Part shown: in pieces, positions 22,901-33,000 of the stretch
Layout of the letters: every line of letters starts with the position of its first letter
Numbering within the stretch: the first letter of the stretch is position 1
Assembly (NCBI RefSeq): GCF_900090045.1
Contig: NC_041788.1
Span: 2,351,501-2,415,500 of the forward strand
DNA length: 64,000 nucleotides
From: Plasmodium malariae
Taxonomy: Eukaryota; Apicomplexa; Aconoidasida; Haemosporida; Plasmodiidae
Direction: 5' to 3'
Notes under the pieces: model-generated
Seen by the model: the letters and a program-made list of their open reading frames with translations, nothing else
The model's database searches: none
Told to the model about the DNA's origin: nothing
Program-made: the position numbers and the translations under genes

Positions 22901-23625
22901 AGAGAATCCCTACCCCAGAAACGAAGCAAAAACAAAGAAACAAGTTTCTAGGCGAAGAAAGAATGTATACAAGTAACTCACATACTCATTACAATAATTG
23001 CTGTGAATTTTACACAAATTTTTTAAAAAAAAAAAAAAAAAAAAATGTTTATATAGATATAATTTTTCACGTAATAATACCAAAAAATATGAATAAGAAA
23101 AGTTTTCAAATAATTTTATTTTCATTATTTGAAATTTTAGATTTATGCAAAATATATGGTATTACATCATTAAGTTGTTCACTCCCCTATGTTCATAATA
23201 TTGTGCATAAGAATAAACAACCAATCATTTATTCTTTTGTATATTCTCTCATTTTTACCATTCTAAGTTACATAAACAATTCACAGTCATCTACCAACAA
23301 TGTGAAAATATTACATTTCATTTTTCCTGATTTAAAATATTATGACAAAGATATTTCTAGTATCACACAAGGGGACATGATATATTATCAGAATTATAAC
23401 CACAAAGAAATGGAAAGTACTTTTACATTCATTAATAATTATGATAATGTTGACAATGTGGATAAGAATGTTACTAATAAGGACGAACAGAATGCCAACA
23501 ACAGTTCAGTACCTCTACCTCATAATGGCTGGAGTCATAACGATAAGTTATCTAGCATAAAAGCCTTTATTAACAAAATAATATTTGGATTGAAAAAACA
23601 ATATATGTTAATTGAAGCTATATGA
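19939..23625 (+). CDS. Conserved-looking Plasmodium protein, unknown function
   Basis: This encodes 1228 residues from an ATG behind a poly-A leader. Three parts look folded: the N-terminal ~90 residues (helical, with FDDDLICTLIKTYTNIL), a middle segment around 500-570, and the C-terminal ~220 residues, which alternate beta-like strands (IDIIFHVIIP) and helices. Between them lie low-complexity inserts: a Cys/His-rich stretch at about 120-290 (pairs such as CRC, CHC, CNC, CKNC, not a recognised zinc-finger spacing), Lys runs, a KNDC repeat at about 811-840 and a GGNS/GGSS repeat at about 934-968. There is no signal peptide or membrane helix. It lies in tandem with the K+ channel and convergent with the nucleotidyltransferase gene. 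I do not recognise the family. The folded C-terminus is the part to search. Confidence 0.85.
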   Translation: MINLRKNILNRIKKFYKNITSNVVIFCTNLMFYNFDDDLICTLIKTYTNILKKFEENKVNVYDEYFIIFNYVTFSYLNFLLSEFDQRNSYLFHIPHDFNTALFIPSGREKRKKSISSEMKKVGICRCTRNKLLTGMQARSTISCHCSAFGKKEKYWTEKKCIHFRKKDTPRFATVRESSPPCNNDSVIYNYTRNVNSRNYYSGSCTRHRSGVYRHRKCASYRHNGRSFNDCNCGMDCGRNRIMDNEIAIADNVYPFSDNSAYARKPNVCIHNHSSEGCKNCHTIACTRSGQKRFIKELKILCTHVYYWKCLSELHIKCKRVGNTYEKKNIYFDIYKNVYNLFKRMNNMHRENLKRMSRKKEKLSITHNNEMENIINENVRENVIGKINKKDESYQQKINDMVYKHIAEKEALSRHIDHELSVMQHINLKEYKENILYIFNIIRSKKNVLSLPPLPTEGDKRSLLTGKKKEKKKKSKVSGVQYEPYNEQNKSKHFAYILNYFNFFFLYKLMRSKMNVLSYLHLHMNSSQYDTLKVSIIFSLGDPHNLFERHNKNNVKLKKKFLNTLRSMCNSVHYTYGNRNEITMDEQHPSYYANKFVEQNGESISEENSYRGSMFHYKNDQIEPSVIKNNNPTGGSNGRNKNSGNCEERNSSNNISNSSSNRAGVGKLAVEKYKCSKYFNANGQFRKSSREKKEEFFLKKSYCSTYKFLREDSIRFLKMQTYNYDNDKIRLNELSLKEKKLNGLILYINENITNCSKQNIYKNLFNISLSRTDFIFPSVIDQLDLTKLIQKCSAPYRCSFEKKKKKKFHNTNDCKNDCKNDCKNDCKNDCKNDCKNDCKNYYPNEEKDSFCLDQNIFFSSFGNIIITRHKNLKVAMNGNNLKVHRQMKVFQGMGCYEDTEDLVGGKEKINNGFSSTTTSKNGASGSNSSIDSSIGGNSGGNSGGNSGGNSGGNSGGNSGGSSGGSSGGRCAPANAASRSSIRCGDTRQRIPTPETKQKQRNKFLGEERMYTSNSHTHYNNCCEFYTNFLKKKKKKNVYIDIIFHVIIPKNMNKKSFQIILFSLFEILDLCKIYGITSLSCSLPYVHNIVHKNKQPIIYSFVYSLIFTILSYINNSQSSTNNVKILHFIFPDLKYYDKDISSITQGDMIYYQNYNHKEMESTFTFINNYDNVDNVDKNVTNKDEQNANNSSVPLPHNGWSHNDKLSSIKAFINKIIFGLKKQYMLIEAI
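22372..22458 (+). repeat. 12-bp in-frame repeat (KNDC)
   Basis: Seven copies of Lys-Asn-Asp-Cys, differing only by synonymous changes (gattgc or gactgc, aaaaac or aagaat). Regular cysteines every four residues are unusual for a parasite low-complexity tract. Confidence 0.95.
22741..22842 (+). repeat. 12-bp in-frame repeat (GGNS, then GGSS)
   Basis: About eight near-perfect copies of a ggtggtaatagt unit, the last ones with agt replacing aat. It is Gly-rich and probably a flexible linker. Confidence 0.95.
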
Positions 23626-23745
23626 CTGTCTGCTTAGACAAGGTGCAAATAAGAATAACACGAGGTTTTTGGGCGAAGTGGCACTGTATCTGCCCCATTG
23701 ATGAAAAAAAAAAAAAAAAAAGGAAACAGAGAAATAGAGAAGTTG

Positions 23746-23906
23746 AGAAATAGAGGAGTAGCGAAGTAGCGAAGTAGAGAAGTAGCGAAGTAGAGAAGTA
23801 GCGAAGTAGAGAAATAGCGAAGTAGAGAAGTAGCAAAGTAGAGAAGTAGCGAAGTAGCGAAGTAGCGAAGTAGAGAAGTAGCGAAGTAGAGAAATAGAGT
23901 AGTGGT
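23746..23906. repeat. 8-bp minisatellite (gaagtagc/gaagtaga)
   Basis: About nineteen copies alternate between gaagtagc and gaagtaga. With an 8-bp period, every 24 bases return to frame, so all three minus-strand frames read long Ser/Leu/Tyr/Phe peptides. These are shadow ORFs. Confidence 0.9.
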
Positions 23907-24237
23907 AAAGCAAAGAAACGACGACGTGATGAAAACAAAATGAAACTTGTGATAAAGGGAAATGAAAAAACAAAAGCATAAGAGCGGCATGCACAAGCAC
24001 ACACACACTATATTTTATGGTATTTTTTTTTTTTTTTTTTTTTTTTCATTGGCACGTGGTGCTTAACATTTCACGTTAATCTACACCTTCCGCTTCGCGT
24101 TAACACTTTTTCGTAACAATATTGCTAACCAGTTTTATATTTTTTCTAATAGTACTCCTGACAGATGCTTATTAAGTGGGTGTACCTTCCATTTTTTTCA
24201 TTTGTACGTAGAGGGGGTAAAGTATTTACTAAGTTGT

Positions 24238-24312
24238 TCGTTTTTCGTTTTTCGTTTTTCGTTCTTCGTTTTTCGTTTTTCGTTTTTCGTTTTTCGTTCT
24301 TCGTTCTTCGTT
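24238..24312. repeat. 7-bp repeat (cgttttt/cgttctt)
   Basis: About ten head-to-tail copies in the 3' flank shared by the two convergent genes. Confidence 0.85.
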
Positions 24313-24420
24313 AACCATTGTTCATATGTGAATTATTTTTCATTTTTTTGTTTTTTTTAAAAAAAAAGAACAGTATTCCCCTCCGCTGAAGGAACACATA
24401 TATCATACCTTTGCTGAGTA

Positions 24421-27400
24421 TCATCCTTGTACAAAATAATCTGTATTTATATCTAAACTCATTATTTTATTAGGATTGTACCTCTTAAACTCGGTTAAAT
24501 TTGTTAGCATTTTTTCTTTCATCTTTTTTATCGTGACTTGATCATTTTCGGACAATTGATTATTCTTTACATTCTTTACCTTTACATGATTATATAAATA
24601 AAAATGATGAAATCTGTTACATAATAATTTTTTAACATCCAAAATATAGTGTACAATTTTTAATTCATTAAGAATGATGTTTATGCACTCTGCTCTCTTA
24701 ATTGGGCTAGTACTACTGCCAAGGGAATTATATAAATTATTTGTTTTCCTTTTTATATTTTCAAAATCGCAATACTCGAAGTAACTCCTAAGTGTACTTA
24801 TAACACTCCTATTATTTTCTTTTTTGTTATCTGTGTCATATGGGCGGGACAGATTACGTTCCCCAGTTTTTTCTCCAGTGTACTCTTTATCATTAAGCTT
24901 CTTATCATTAAGCTTCTTATCATTAAGCTTCTTATCATTAAGCTTCTTATCATTAAGCTTCTTATCATTAAGCTTCTTGTCATTAAGCTTCTTGCCATTA
25001 TGCTTCTTTCCAGTAAGCTGCTTTCTGGTATGTTCTTTTTCCACTATACTTGAAGTTTCGTCACCTGAATCCTCGATTGTAATATAATTGTTCTTATCGT
25101 CTTTATTACATTCATCCCTTCTTTCCTCCCCTTCCCCTTCTGTGTTTACTATTACTATGTCTTTCCCTTTTTCCATAAAACATGTTTTGTTATGCGTATC
25201 CAATGAATTATAATCCGTGGAAGTGTCGTTCATGTGTCCATTACATTTTTTTGAACATTCTGGACTTATTATTTCCACCTCACTACTTCCCTTAGATGGT
25301 AATGAGTAGGTGCTGATATCCCTTCTTATTACATCTTTTGCATTCGTTTTCGACTGATACTCTTCGTAACTATTAGTAGTGTTCCTCTTCTTCTTCTTGT
25401 TGTTCTTCCAATAGTTTTCACGCCCCTCACTATCTATGTTAGTATTGTCCAAAATGTGTAATGATGGACTACTAGCTCCTACTAATTCCTTCTTTAATAG
25501 CTGTTTTTGTGCACCACATACATTTATTTGTTGTCTATTACTTTCAATTTTTACTACATGATCTTTAGTTTTGCTTCGTGCCACAGCGTCCTCAGAGGAG
25601 ACAACATTCTCATCTACAACAGCTTCAACATCGACATTGTTATTAATATCCACATTCATATCCACATTCATATCCACATTCATATCCACATTCATATCCA
25701 CATTCATATCCACGTCCATATCCACATTCATATCAACATCAGCACGATCGTTACCACTTCCTGTACGAAGAGGTGGGAAATGCGCCAAGTATGCGTTATC
25801 GTTACCGCTGTTCTTATGATAAAACAATTCATTCCTAGAAAATGGCTTACTCCCTTTAATAAAACGGAAATTTTGTATATTACTCTGAAAAAACATATAA
25901 TAATCTTTCAAACCCTGATTTATATATTTATCACCTATATAATTGAAAAAGGAAAGAATTTGCAGGTAGTCACTAAAAATGTGATGAGTGTACATTTCAT
26001 ATAGCTGTGTACTATGTTTTTTTACATAGGATAAAAAAATAATCGATAGGGCATAAAATGCTTGTTTAAAACAAACCCTAGCTTTTAGAATTTTTTTAAA
26101 TGTAACTATCTTTTTTTGCTCTTCTTCTAATGGATCATAAACAACGAACTGGCAAAATATTTCATTAAAAAGTTTGTTAACATGGCTGTCTTCTTTGCAA
26201 AGAGAATTATAAAAATGTTCCTTTAAAAAAAATTTTTTTTCTACTTCAACTTCCTCTTTTGCTCCCTCTTTTGCTCCCTCTTTTGCTCCCTCTTTTGCTT
26301 CCTCTTTTGCTTCCTCTTTTGCTCCCTCTTTTGCTCCCTCTTTTGCTCCCTCTTTTGCTCCCTCTTTTGCTCCCTCTTTTGCCTCCTCTTTTGCACCCTC
26401 TTTTGATTCCTTTTTTTTTCCTTTTTTTTTTTCCTTTTTTTCTTCCTGTTTCGCTTCCTCCTTTGTCCCACTTCCCCCATTGGCAAGGTTAAGAAACGAA
26501 AGGAGGCTTAGTTTATCTTTCATTAGAGAAAAATGGGAAATAAATTTATGTATAACTTCCCCTATATATAAAAAATGATTCTTTCCGTAAAAAACGATTT
26601 TATTATTTTTTAAAAAATTTATTAAAGTTAGAAACACGTTAAATGAGCTGATACCTCCTTGTGATGCATCATTCAAATCGTATTGTGTTAAAAAAATCTT
26701 TAAAAAAATAATTAAATATGTTAATAAAGAATTTTCCTTAATACATTTCTGTGTCAATATTGTACTAGTCAGTGCACTCACTTCATTGAAAGATATATCG
26801 ACAGATAATTGTAAATCATTAAAAAAGCATTTAACAATTGGCACTTTGGCACTTAATATTTTCTTCGTGTCCACATTCATAAATAATGTACTTTTTTTCA
26901 TTTCTCTATATAAATTGGAAACATTCGCTTTATTGCATTTGATGTTATTATATATACATATGTCAATATCTGAGTTATATATATCCAAATCCGTATTACA
27001 TGACCCATATGTAATGATAAAAAATTTGGGAAACAACTTTTTTATAAAATTTTCTATTTTTTTTAAAATCATCTTTCTCATTAATATTTCATGTTCTCTT
27101 GGTTTCATCAGATGTATTAAGAATACTACATCTCTACCAATATTTTGAAATAATTCAATAAGAGAATTGTTCATATATTGCTTTTTAATAAAATCAGCTA
27201 AATGCTTTTCTTCATCAACATTACCTGCACAGTTCATATAATTTGATAAAATCGAAAAATTTTTATTTTTCTCAATACCCATTTTTATACTTTCATAATT
27301 TTTCTTATATTTATTATTTAGATATATTTCTCTCAAGTCACCTATGTAATTAATTAATGTTTCTGTTCCTATCACATCAATATACCGTTTTTTCCTCTTA

Positions 27401-27813
27401 ATTTTTTTATTACTTATTTTCTTTCCGTGTATATCCGAACCCTTCCCTTTACATATGTCTATTTTGTTAGTTCTTTTCACCTTCCTGTGGGACGCTCTCC
27501 AGGTGTCTTTGTAAAATCTGTCACTATTTCTTACACTATTGTTGTGTTCATTTTCAAAATATAATAAATTATCGTTCCAGGATGAAAAACCTTTTCCTTT
27601 ACTTCTTACGCTAGTATGCTCCCTCCCCTGTTTATATACAACTCCCCTATAAATTTTTTTCTTAACACCTGTATATCTTTTCATATTACTACGATTACTA
27701 AAACTTTTACTATAATGTTCACGCATATGGTCTACATGATTCTTTTTATGTATTACCTTGTTTACTTTCATCTGCTTCGTTATTACTTCTTTTCTCTTTT
27801 TTATTTTATTCAT
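24421..27813 (-). CDS. TRF4/PAPD5-type non-canonical poly(A) polymerase-like nucleotidyltransferase
   Basis: This encodes 1130 residues. A basic N-terminal ~200 residues precede the catalytic domain. The polymerase-beta-like signature begins at G270-S271 and ends in SDID, giving the metal-binding Asp pair D282 and D284; the third acidic residue is D339 in LSVDISFN. The central helical domain has the family pattern of a hydrophobic FLK segment followed by GGISSFNVFLTLINFL, as in Trf4/PAPD5 proteins, which add short A tails to nuclear RNAs for exosome decay. The motif set is complete, so activity is expected. The domain is interrupted by an EGAK repeat (about 471-519) and followed by a long disordered tail with NVDM (about 692-722) and KKLND (about 931-976) repeats. 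A helical C-terminal ~90 residues look conserved. The substrate is unknown. Confidence 0.88.
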   Translation of the reverse strand: MNKIKKRKEVITKQMKVNKVIHKKNHVDHMREHYSKSFSNRSNMKRYTGVKKKIYRGVVYKQGREHTSVRSKGKGFSSWNDNLLYFENEHNNSVRNSDRFYKDTWRASHRKVKRTNKIDICKGKGSDIHGKKISNKKIKRKKRYIDVIGTETLINYIGDLREIYLNNKYKKNYESIKMGIEKNKNFSILSNYMNCAGNVDEEKHLADFIKKQYMNNSLIELFQNIGRDVVFLIHLMKPREHEILMRKMILKKIENFIKKLFPKFFIITYGSCNTDLDIYNSDIDICIYNNIKCNKANVSNLYREMKKSTLFMNVDTKKILSAKVPIVKCFFNDLQLSVDISFNEVSALTSTILTQKCIKENSLLTYLIIFLKIFLTQYDLNDASQGGISSFNVFLTLINFLKNNKIVFYGKNHFLYIGEVIHKFISHFSLMKDKLSLLSFLNLANGGSGTKEEAKQEEKKEKKKGKKKESKEGAKEEAKEGAKEGAKEGAKEGAKEGAKEEAKEEAKEGAKEGAKEGAKEEVEVEKKFFLKEHFYNSLCKEDSHVNKLFNEIFCQFVVYDPLEEEQKKIVTFKKILKARVCFKQAFYALSIIFLSYVKKHSTQLYEMYTHHIFSDYLQILSFFNYIGDKYINQGLKDYYMFFQSNIQNFRFIKGSKPFSRNELFYHKNSGNDNAYLAHFPPLRTGSGNDRADVDMNVDMDVDMNVDMNVDMNVDMNVDMNVDINNNVDVEAVVDENVVSSEDAVARSKTKDHVVKIESNRQQINVCGAQKQLLKKELVGASSPSLHILDNTNIDSEGRENYWKNNKKKKRNTTNSYEEYQSKTNAKDVIRRDISTYSLPSKGSSEVEIISPECSKKCNGHMNDTSTDYNSLDTHNKTCFMEKGKDIVIVNTEGEGEERRDECNKDDKNNYITIEDSGDETSSIVEKEHTRKQLTGKKHNGKKLNDKKLNDKKLNDKKLNDKKLNDKKLNDKKLNDKEYTGEKTGERNLSRPYDTDNKKENNRSVISTLRSYFEYCDFENIKRKTNNLYNSLGSSTSPIKRAECINIILNELKIVHYILDVKKLLCNRFHHFYLYNHVKVKNVKNNQLSENDQVTIKKMKEKMLTNLTEFKRYNPNKIMSLDINTDYFVQG
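24886..25020 (-). repeat. 15-bp in-frame repeat (KKLND)
   Basis: Seven to eight copies encode Lys-Lys-Leu-Asn-Asp; each carries a HindIII-like aagctt in its DNA. It lies in the disordered tail of the nucleotidyltransferase. Confidence 0.95.
25648..25737 (-). repeat. 12-bp in-frame repeat (NVDM/DVDM)
   Basis: About seven copies of an Asn/Asp-Val-Asp-Met unit. It is acidic and lies in the disordered tail of the nucleotidyltransferase. Confidence 0.95.
26257..26408 (-). repeat. 12-bp in-frame repeat (EGAK/EEAK)
   Basis: Twelve or so copies of Glu-Gly/Glu-Ala-Lys sit between the central domain and the following helical segment of the nucleotidyltransferase. The unit would form a charged single helix. 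Its complement reads as Leu/Pro and is not a gene. Confidence 0.95.
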
Positions 27814-28394
27814 AATAATTTATTTTGCTAACATAAAAGTGGTGAAGGCTTCTTTGAGTATATACTCTTCCCCTTAACAACATGGGTATCACTCGCGCAT
27901 TTTTGTGCCTATGTTGGAGGCATATGTACGTGAATGTACACACAAATGTGCAGGTTAGTACGCGCACTTGTCCTGTTAATCTCTTTCTTTCTATAGATGT
28001 TTCTTTCTCGCTTATTTTTTTCTATTTTTTGTTTCCCTTTTTGAGCTCAAAACAATTTTTAGTTTTATAATTTATGACCTTTTAATATTACAAATCAATA
28101 CTTAAGCATAAATATATAGTACTACATTCATCAATGCAGCTGCTGTATCCTCAGAACAGTATTATATCTATCATGCGATCGTTTGACCATGCATTGGTTT
28201 ATCCATAAGAGGAAGAAATAAAAATGCTTATTCTACTGTTATTCACTTAGGTAAATTCTTTTTTTAACTCTTTACCCCCTTACGATTGCGAAGAGCTATT
28301 CTGAAAGGGTATTTGTGCGTAAAGGGTTTGTTTATTTGATTATCTATATATTTTGCTTATATCTTAATTTAATTATTTATTTATTGACATCTTT

Positions 28395-28765
28395 ATTTAA
28401 ATATTTATTTGTTGATATCTTTATTTATTTATCTATATGCTCATTTATTTATCTATTTGTTCATTTGCTCATTTATTTATCTATTTGTTCATTTGCTCAT
28501 TTATTTATCTATTTGTTCATTTGCTCATTTATTTATCTATTTGTCATTTGCTCATTTATTTATCTATTTGTTCATTTGCTCATTTATTTATCTATTTGTT
28601 CATTTGCTCATTTATTTATCTATTTGTTCATTGCTCATTTATTTATCTATTTGTTCATTTGCTCATTTATTTATCTATTTGTTCATTTGCTCATTTATTT
28701 ATCTATATTCTCATTTATTTATCTATATGCTCATTTATTTATCTATATGCTCATTTATTTATCTA
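28395..28765. repeat. 23-24 bp minisatellite built on ttatttatc/tatttgttcatttgc
   Basis: About fifteen imperfect units join a tttatttatctat block to tgttcatttgctca; some copies have lost a base. All three plus-strand frames are open for up to 170 codons as Leu/Phe/Ile/Tyr-rich sequence because the strand lacks stop-forming purine runs. It is not a gene. Confidence 0.9.
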
Positions 28766-29822
28766 TTTACTTTTTTATTTATTTATTTCCCCATTTTTAC
28801 TCTTTTCCCCTCTTTTTTTCACTATTTTGAATTTATTTAAAATATGTTGATGTATTTTAAAAAATAAATTAATTCGACGAACGACACTTTGTAGTGTTCA
28901 TATGTTCATATGTTAACTGAAGCCACGTAAAGGATATAACAAAAAAAAAAAAAAATAGGGAAAAAAATAAAAGAAAAAACAGTAAAAGGAATATATATGT
29001 GTATATATAATATGTAGGGAAAAAAGAAGTGAAAAATGAACGAAGCAAAACACACATAGAATAAAACAGAATGAAACTGAAAATGCTACGTAAACTTTTG
29101 TGCGAGATAAAATAGAAGAACTATTGCACTAAAATAAAAGCAAAAATGAAAAGGCAACAAAAAAAAAAAAGGAAAAAGATAAGGAAAAAAAAAAAAAAAA
29201 AAAATATTGCAATTATCGAATGATATGAAGCCATAAATTAATAATTTTTTTTTTTTTTTTTTTTTTTTTTTGTACGAAGGTGTTATTCGCTTTTATAATG
29301 AATAAGCTTTTGCTACGAATAAATGAAAATGGAAAAAAGGAATAAGAATATGGAGAAAAATAAAGAATGAAATGGTCAAAAGGGGACGCATACGTATGTA
29401 TTATTTATATATAATATATATGTATACATAAACATAGGAACTCATATACATATGAATACATGTATGCATAAATATGAACATATATATATATGCAAACATA
29501 CATAAATATATATGCATTCAAATACGTTTATAATTGCATGTATAGAAAAAAGTAAAACATAGGAACGACAGGGGAAAAAACGAAAAAAATAAAATAAAAC
29601 AAAATAAAAATTTTAAAATATAAAAATATAAAAAAGAATGAATAAATAGTAATATAAATATAACTGTTATTCATATTACTGATTCTTATTTCATTATTTT
29701 TTTTTTTTTTTTTGCTTTGGAAATCCTCGCGTTCTGCAAAAAACATGTATGAGAAGAAAAAAATGTTTCGTTCAAATTTCATGTATTTATGTAAACGAAC
29801 ATTGAATAGTTGAGAATCCCTC

Positions 29823-29840
29823 TCCCTTGATTAACCAAGG
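29823..29840. other. Small perfect hairpin CCCTTG-loop-CAAGGG
   Basis: A 6-bp perfect inverted repeat with a 6-base loop (attaac), GC-richer than its surroundings, about 200 bp past the cyclin stop codon. It could form in the cyclin 3' UTR. No function can be assigned. Confidence 0.3.
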
Positions 29841-30036
29841 GTACCGTTACTGAGCGCATTAATTTTTATAAATCACTACAAAATTTATAATATATACATA
29901 TGTATATATGCATATGTATATATGCATATGTATATATATTTCTGCATTAGCATGTTCATGCAGGCTTATATTTATATATGCACATATTTTCATATCTGTA
30001 TATGTTACTGCCATTGCTCACCCATCTCTCGCCCTC

Positions 30037-33000
30037 TTATTTATAATCCGAGCCATTCGAAAAATTAATTTCGTTGTATATGTTTAACAAGTAATTATAT
30101 TTCATATGCATCATCTCTATAATCCCTTTAAGCGTTTCGGACGATTTCAAATCACCAAATACTAAGGATAAATAATATTCTTTATAATTTGAGTATTCAT
30201 TAAACGTCCAATTTTTTGAAATATAATTTTTGTTTTTCCATTTCAAAAAACACTCCATCAATTCTTTTGCACACTCGTCTACTTGTGGGTCATTAATAGT
30301 AATCCAGTCACTATTTATTTTTGTTATGTTCTCGAAATTATGCTTTGAAAATACATGACTGTTGTTTTCGATTGGCTCCTCTGGGGGCATATTTCCTTTT
30401 TCTAGGGACTCATATTCCTTTTTGCGCAATGGGAAGTCACCCTGTTCTTCTGCTTTTGCTTCTGCATTTACTTCTGCATTTACTTCTGCATTTACTTCTG
30501 CATTTACTTCTGCATTTACTTCTGCATTTAATTTTGTACTTAATTTCGTACTTAATTTTGAACTTAATTTCGTACTTAATTTTGAACTTAATTCTGTGTT
30601 TAATTCTATCTTTGTCTCTACTTCTCCTTGTGTTCCCTTTTGTAGCTCTTCATCGTTCTCCCCCTCGCCAGTTTTTTTTTTTTTTTTTTTTTTCTCTCGC
30701 AGCTAGCCATTTCACCTTCTTCATTTTCTCCTAATTGGCTAGTTTTCTCAAAAAAAATTTTCTTTTTCTGAACTTGGTCATATTTTTCACATTTGGATGA
30801 TATGCATTTTTCGTAATTTTGGTTAAAGGGATTTACTTTCACTTCTTGTTCTTGTGTGCAAGATATATATTTTGTTGTTTCTTCTTCCTCATTTATATGT
30901 TGTGCTCTTACGCTTTTTACTGAGCTTGAATTTTTCAAAAAATGAAAAAACTTTTTTTCTTCGCATTCAATGGGTTTGATAACTTCTTCAATGTATTGCT
31001 TATTGTAATTGTTTATTTTATTATTTCTTTTTTTTTCCTTGTCTTCTTTATTGATATGGACATTCATTTTTTGAATTGCATTTTTATTCTGATTTTTATT
31101 AACATCATAGTCATGTTGTTCTGCTCTGCTTATAGTCGTACTTGAGCTGCTAACACTAGTTACATTTGAAGCATTTTCCTTTTTGCTTAAACTGGTACTA
31201 ATATCTGTGTGTGTTTTGTCATCTTTATATTTCAATTTATTCATAACATATTTGGAATAATTTTTTTCATAACTTTTGACAGTTGATAAATGTTTTAAAT
31301 CTGAAAAACGAATTAATGGTCGAATTTCAATACTTGTTAATTTATAGATCCACAAAAAGAAAATTTTAACTTCGTTTAATAATTGTTTATATAAAGGAAT
31401 ATTTTTATTTTTTTTTTCTTTTTTCCTTTTTTTTATTTTCTTCTTAGTTCCTTTTTTTCTGAGTAAATAATTCAAATTAACTAGTGATATGCACACTTGT
31501 CTGCTCTTAATTTTTTTAATCCTATGTAAAAAATATTTCAACCCTATGGTTAATCTACTTTTTAATTTATTTATATAATTATAATAAAATACGAGATGCT
31601 CATCAGTCGATTTTGTTCTCGTTCCTATGATATAGTTACTCTTCGTTTTGGTTTCTGTGTTCTTACTCAATGATTTTTTATCATTCACATAGTTTTCTAC
31701 ATTTTTTTTCATCATTTTTTTTGTACTGCTATCATTTATAAACTCATTTTCAATTTGAATTTTTCGCTCCTTTTTATTTTCATTGCTTTTTTTTATGTAT
31801 ATTTTTAAAACCTTCCCTTCTAAAACGTAAGGAGTGCAATAATGGATGGGGATATCATCATATTTCAGTTTTTTTAGTTGTCTTATACTTTTTTGAAATT
31901 TTAATGCAATTTTGCTTTTTGTCGAATGAAATTTATATTCGTCCTTTTTTACGTCACTCGCAGGTGGAACTCTCTCCTCTAATTTTCGCCTTTTGTTTGA
32001 TATGAATTCTTCGTTCGGGTAACCATCAGTCATTTTATCCTTACTGCACTTTTTGTAGTTTGTTTTTGAGTCATGTTTTTTCCCCCTCTCACTGTCTTTT
32101 ACTCCCTGCGTTGTGGCTTCTCCTCCTTCCTTTCTTTCTTCCTGCTTCATACCCCCACTGTGTGCTTTACCAATATTGGCGATGTATGCGTCACATGTAC
32201 TAGGTGTACCGCATATATCGGATGTACCGAAATTATTGCATGTAGCGCCATTGCTGGATATGCTCGTTTTCCGCCTTCGAAGTCGAGTTAAATACCTCCT
32301 TTTGCTATCATGAAATTTCTGAATGTATCCTTTTATTTGATCTGTTAAGTCATAGTCCGATTTGTAATAGGCCTTTGGGATTTTTTTGTTCATAATAAAA
32401 CAAATGTTTACGATAACATTTTTAACAAATTTGAACAATTTACATTTTTCATTTATATATTTGGATGCAATGATGAATCGATCTTCTTCTTCAGCGATTA
32501 TTAAGCTCCTTGCTTGTCTTTTTAAAAGCTTGAGCTCATTTTTTTTTTCTCTTTCTTTTATTTCGTTATTTGAAGGTACGTCTTTTCGAGCTAGGCTGTC
32601 CGGCTGCATATTTGGACCTGGATCGGCATCTGCATAGGTATATGCATCTGCACCTACATGTCCGATCTCTTGTTCCTCTTGTGCCCTGTTAATATCCCCC
32701 TTAGGGTACTGACCAGAATTTTTTAACTGTTTAAGGTCGAACAATTCCCTCTGCATTTTATCTCTGCAAATATTGAAATTTAGAATTTCATATATGGCCA
32801 TAGAGAGCGTGGAGGATTTATATTTAAGGAATATATTATCAATACTAGCGATACGAAGTAAAATTTCTCCTTCAGTTGAGTTATAATCATTTTTGACTTT
32901 CAAAAAATTAATATTTTCATTAGCTTTAAGTAGACTATCTAACAGACTATAAGTAGTTGGAATAGATAAATCATAATTTAATTTTTTCAAAATACAGATT

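Larger units (their letters stand above)
23626..24420. other. Convergent intergenic region
   Basis: This lies between two 3' ends. It holds an 8-bp array, a 7-bp array near 24.24-24.31 kb (cgttttt units) and poly-A/T tracts. Long minus-strand ORFs in all three frames come from the 8-bp array and are not genes. Confidence 0.75.
27814..30036. promoter_or_regulatory. Intergenic region upstream of the nucleotidyltransferase gene
   Basis: This holds the nucleotidyltransferase promoter and the cyclin 3' flank. It contains the 23-24 bp array at 28.4-28.76 kb, poly-A/T runs (about 28.94, 29.19, 29.25 and 29.70 kb), TA-rich microsatellites and a 6-bp hairpin at 29823-29840. I see no gene. Confidence 0.65.

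Noticed and set aside
23608..24008. Minus-strand ORFs of 124-132 codons with Ser/Leu/Tyr/Phe repeats
   Set aside because: They are the translation of the 8-bp gaagtag array in three frames, located between convergent genes.
25507..26004. Plus-strand ORF of 165 codons with His-Ile repeats
   Set aside because: It is the complement of the NVDM repeat within the nucleotidyltransferase gene.
28315..28850. Three overlapping plus-strand ORFs of 137-171 codons rich in Leu, Phe, Ile and Tyr
   Set aside because: All three frames are open at once because the 23-24 bp array contains hardly any stop-forming triplets. Composition and multi-frame openness show a repeat shadow.
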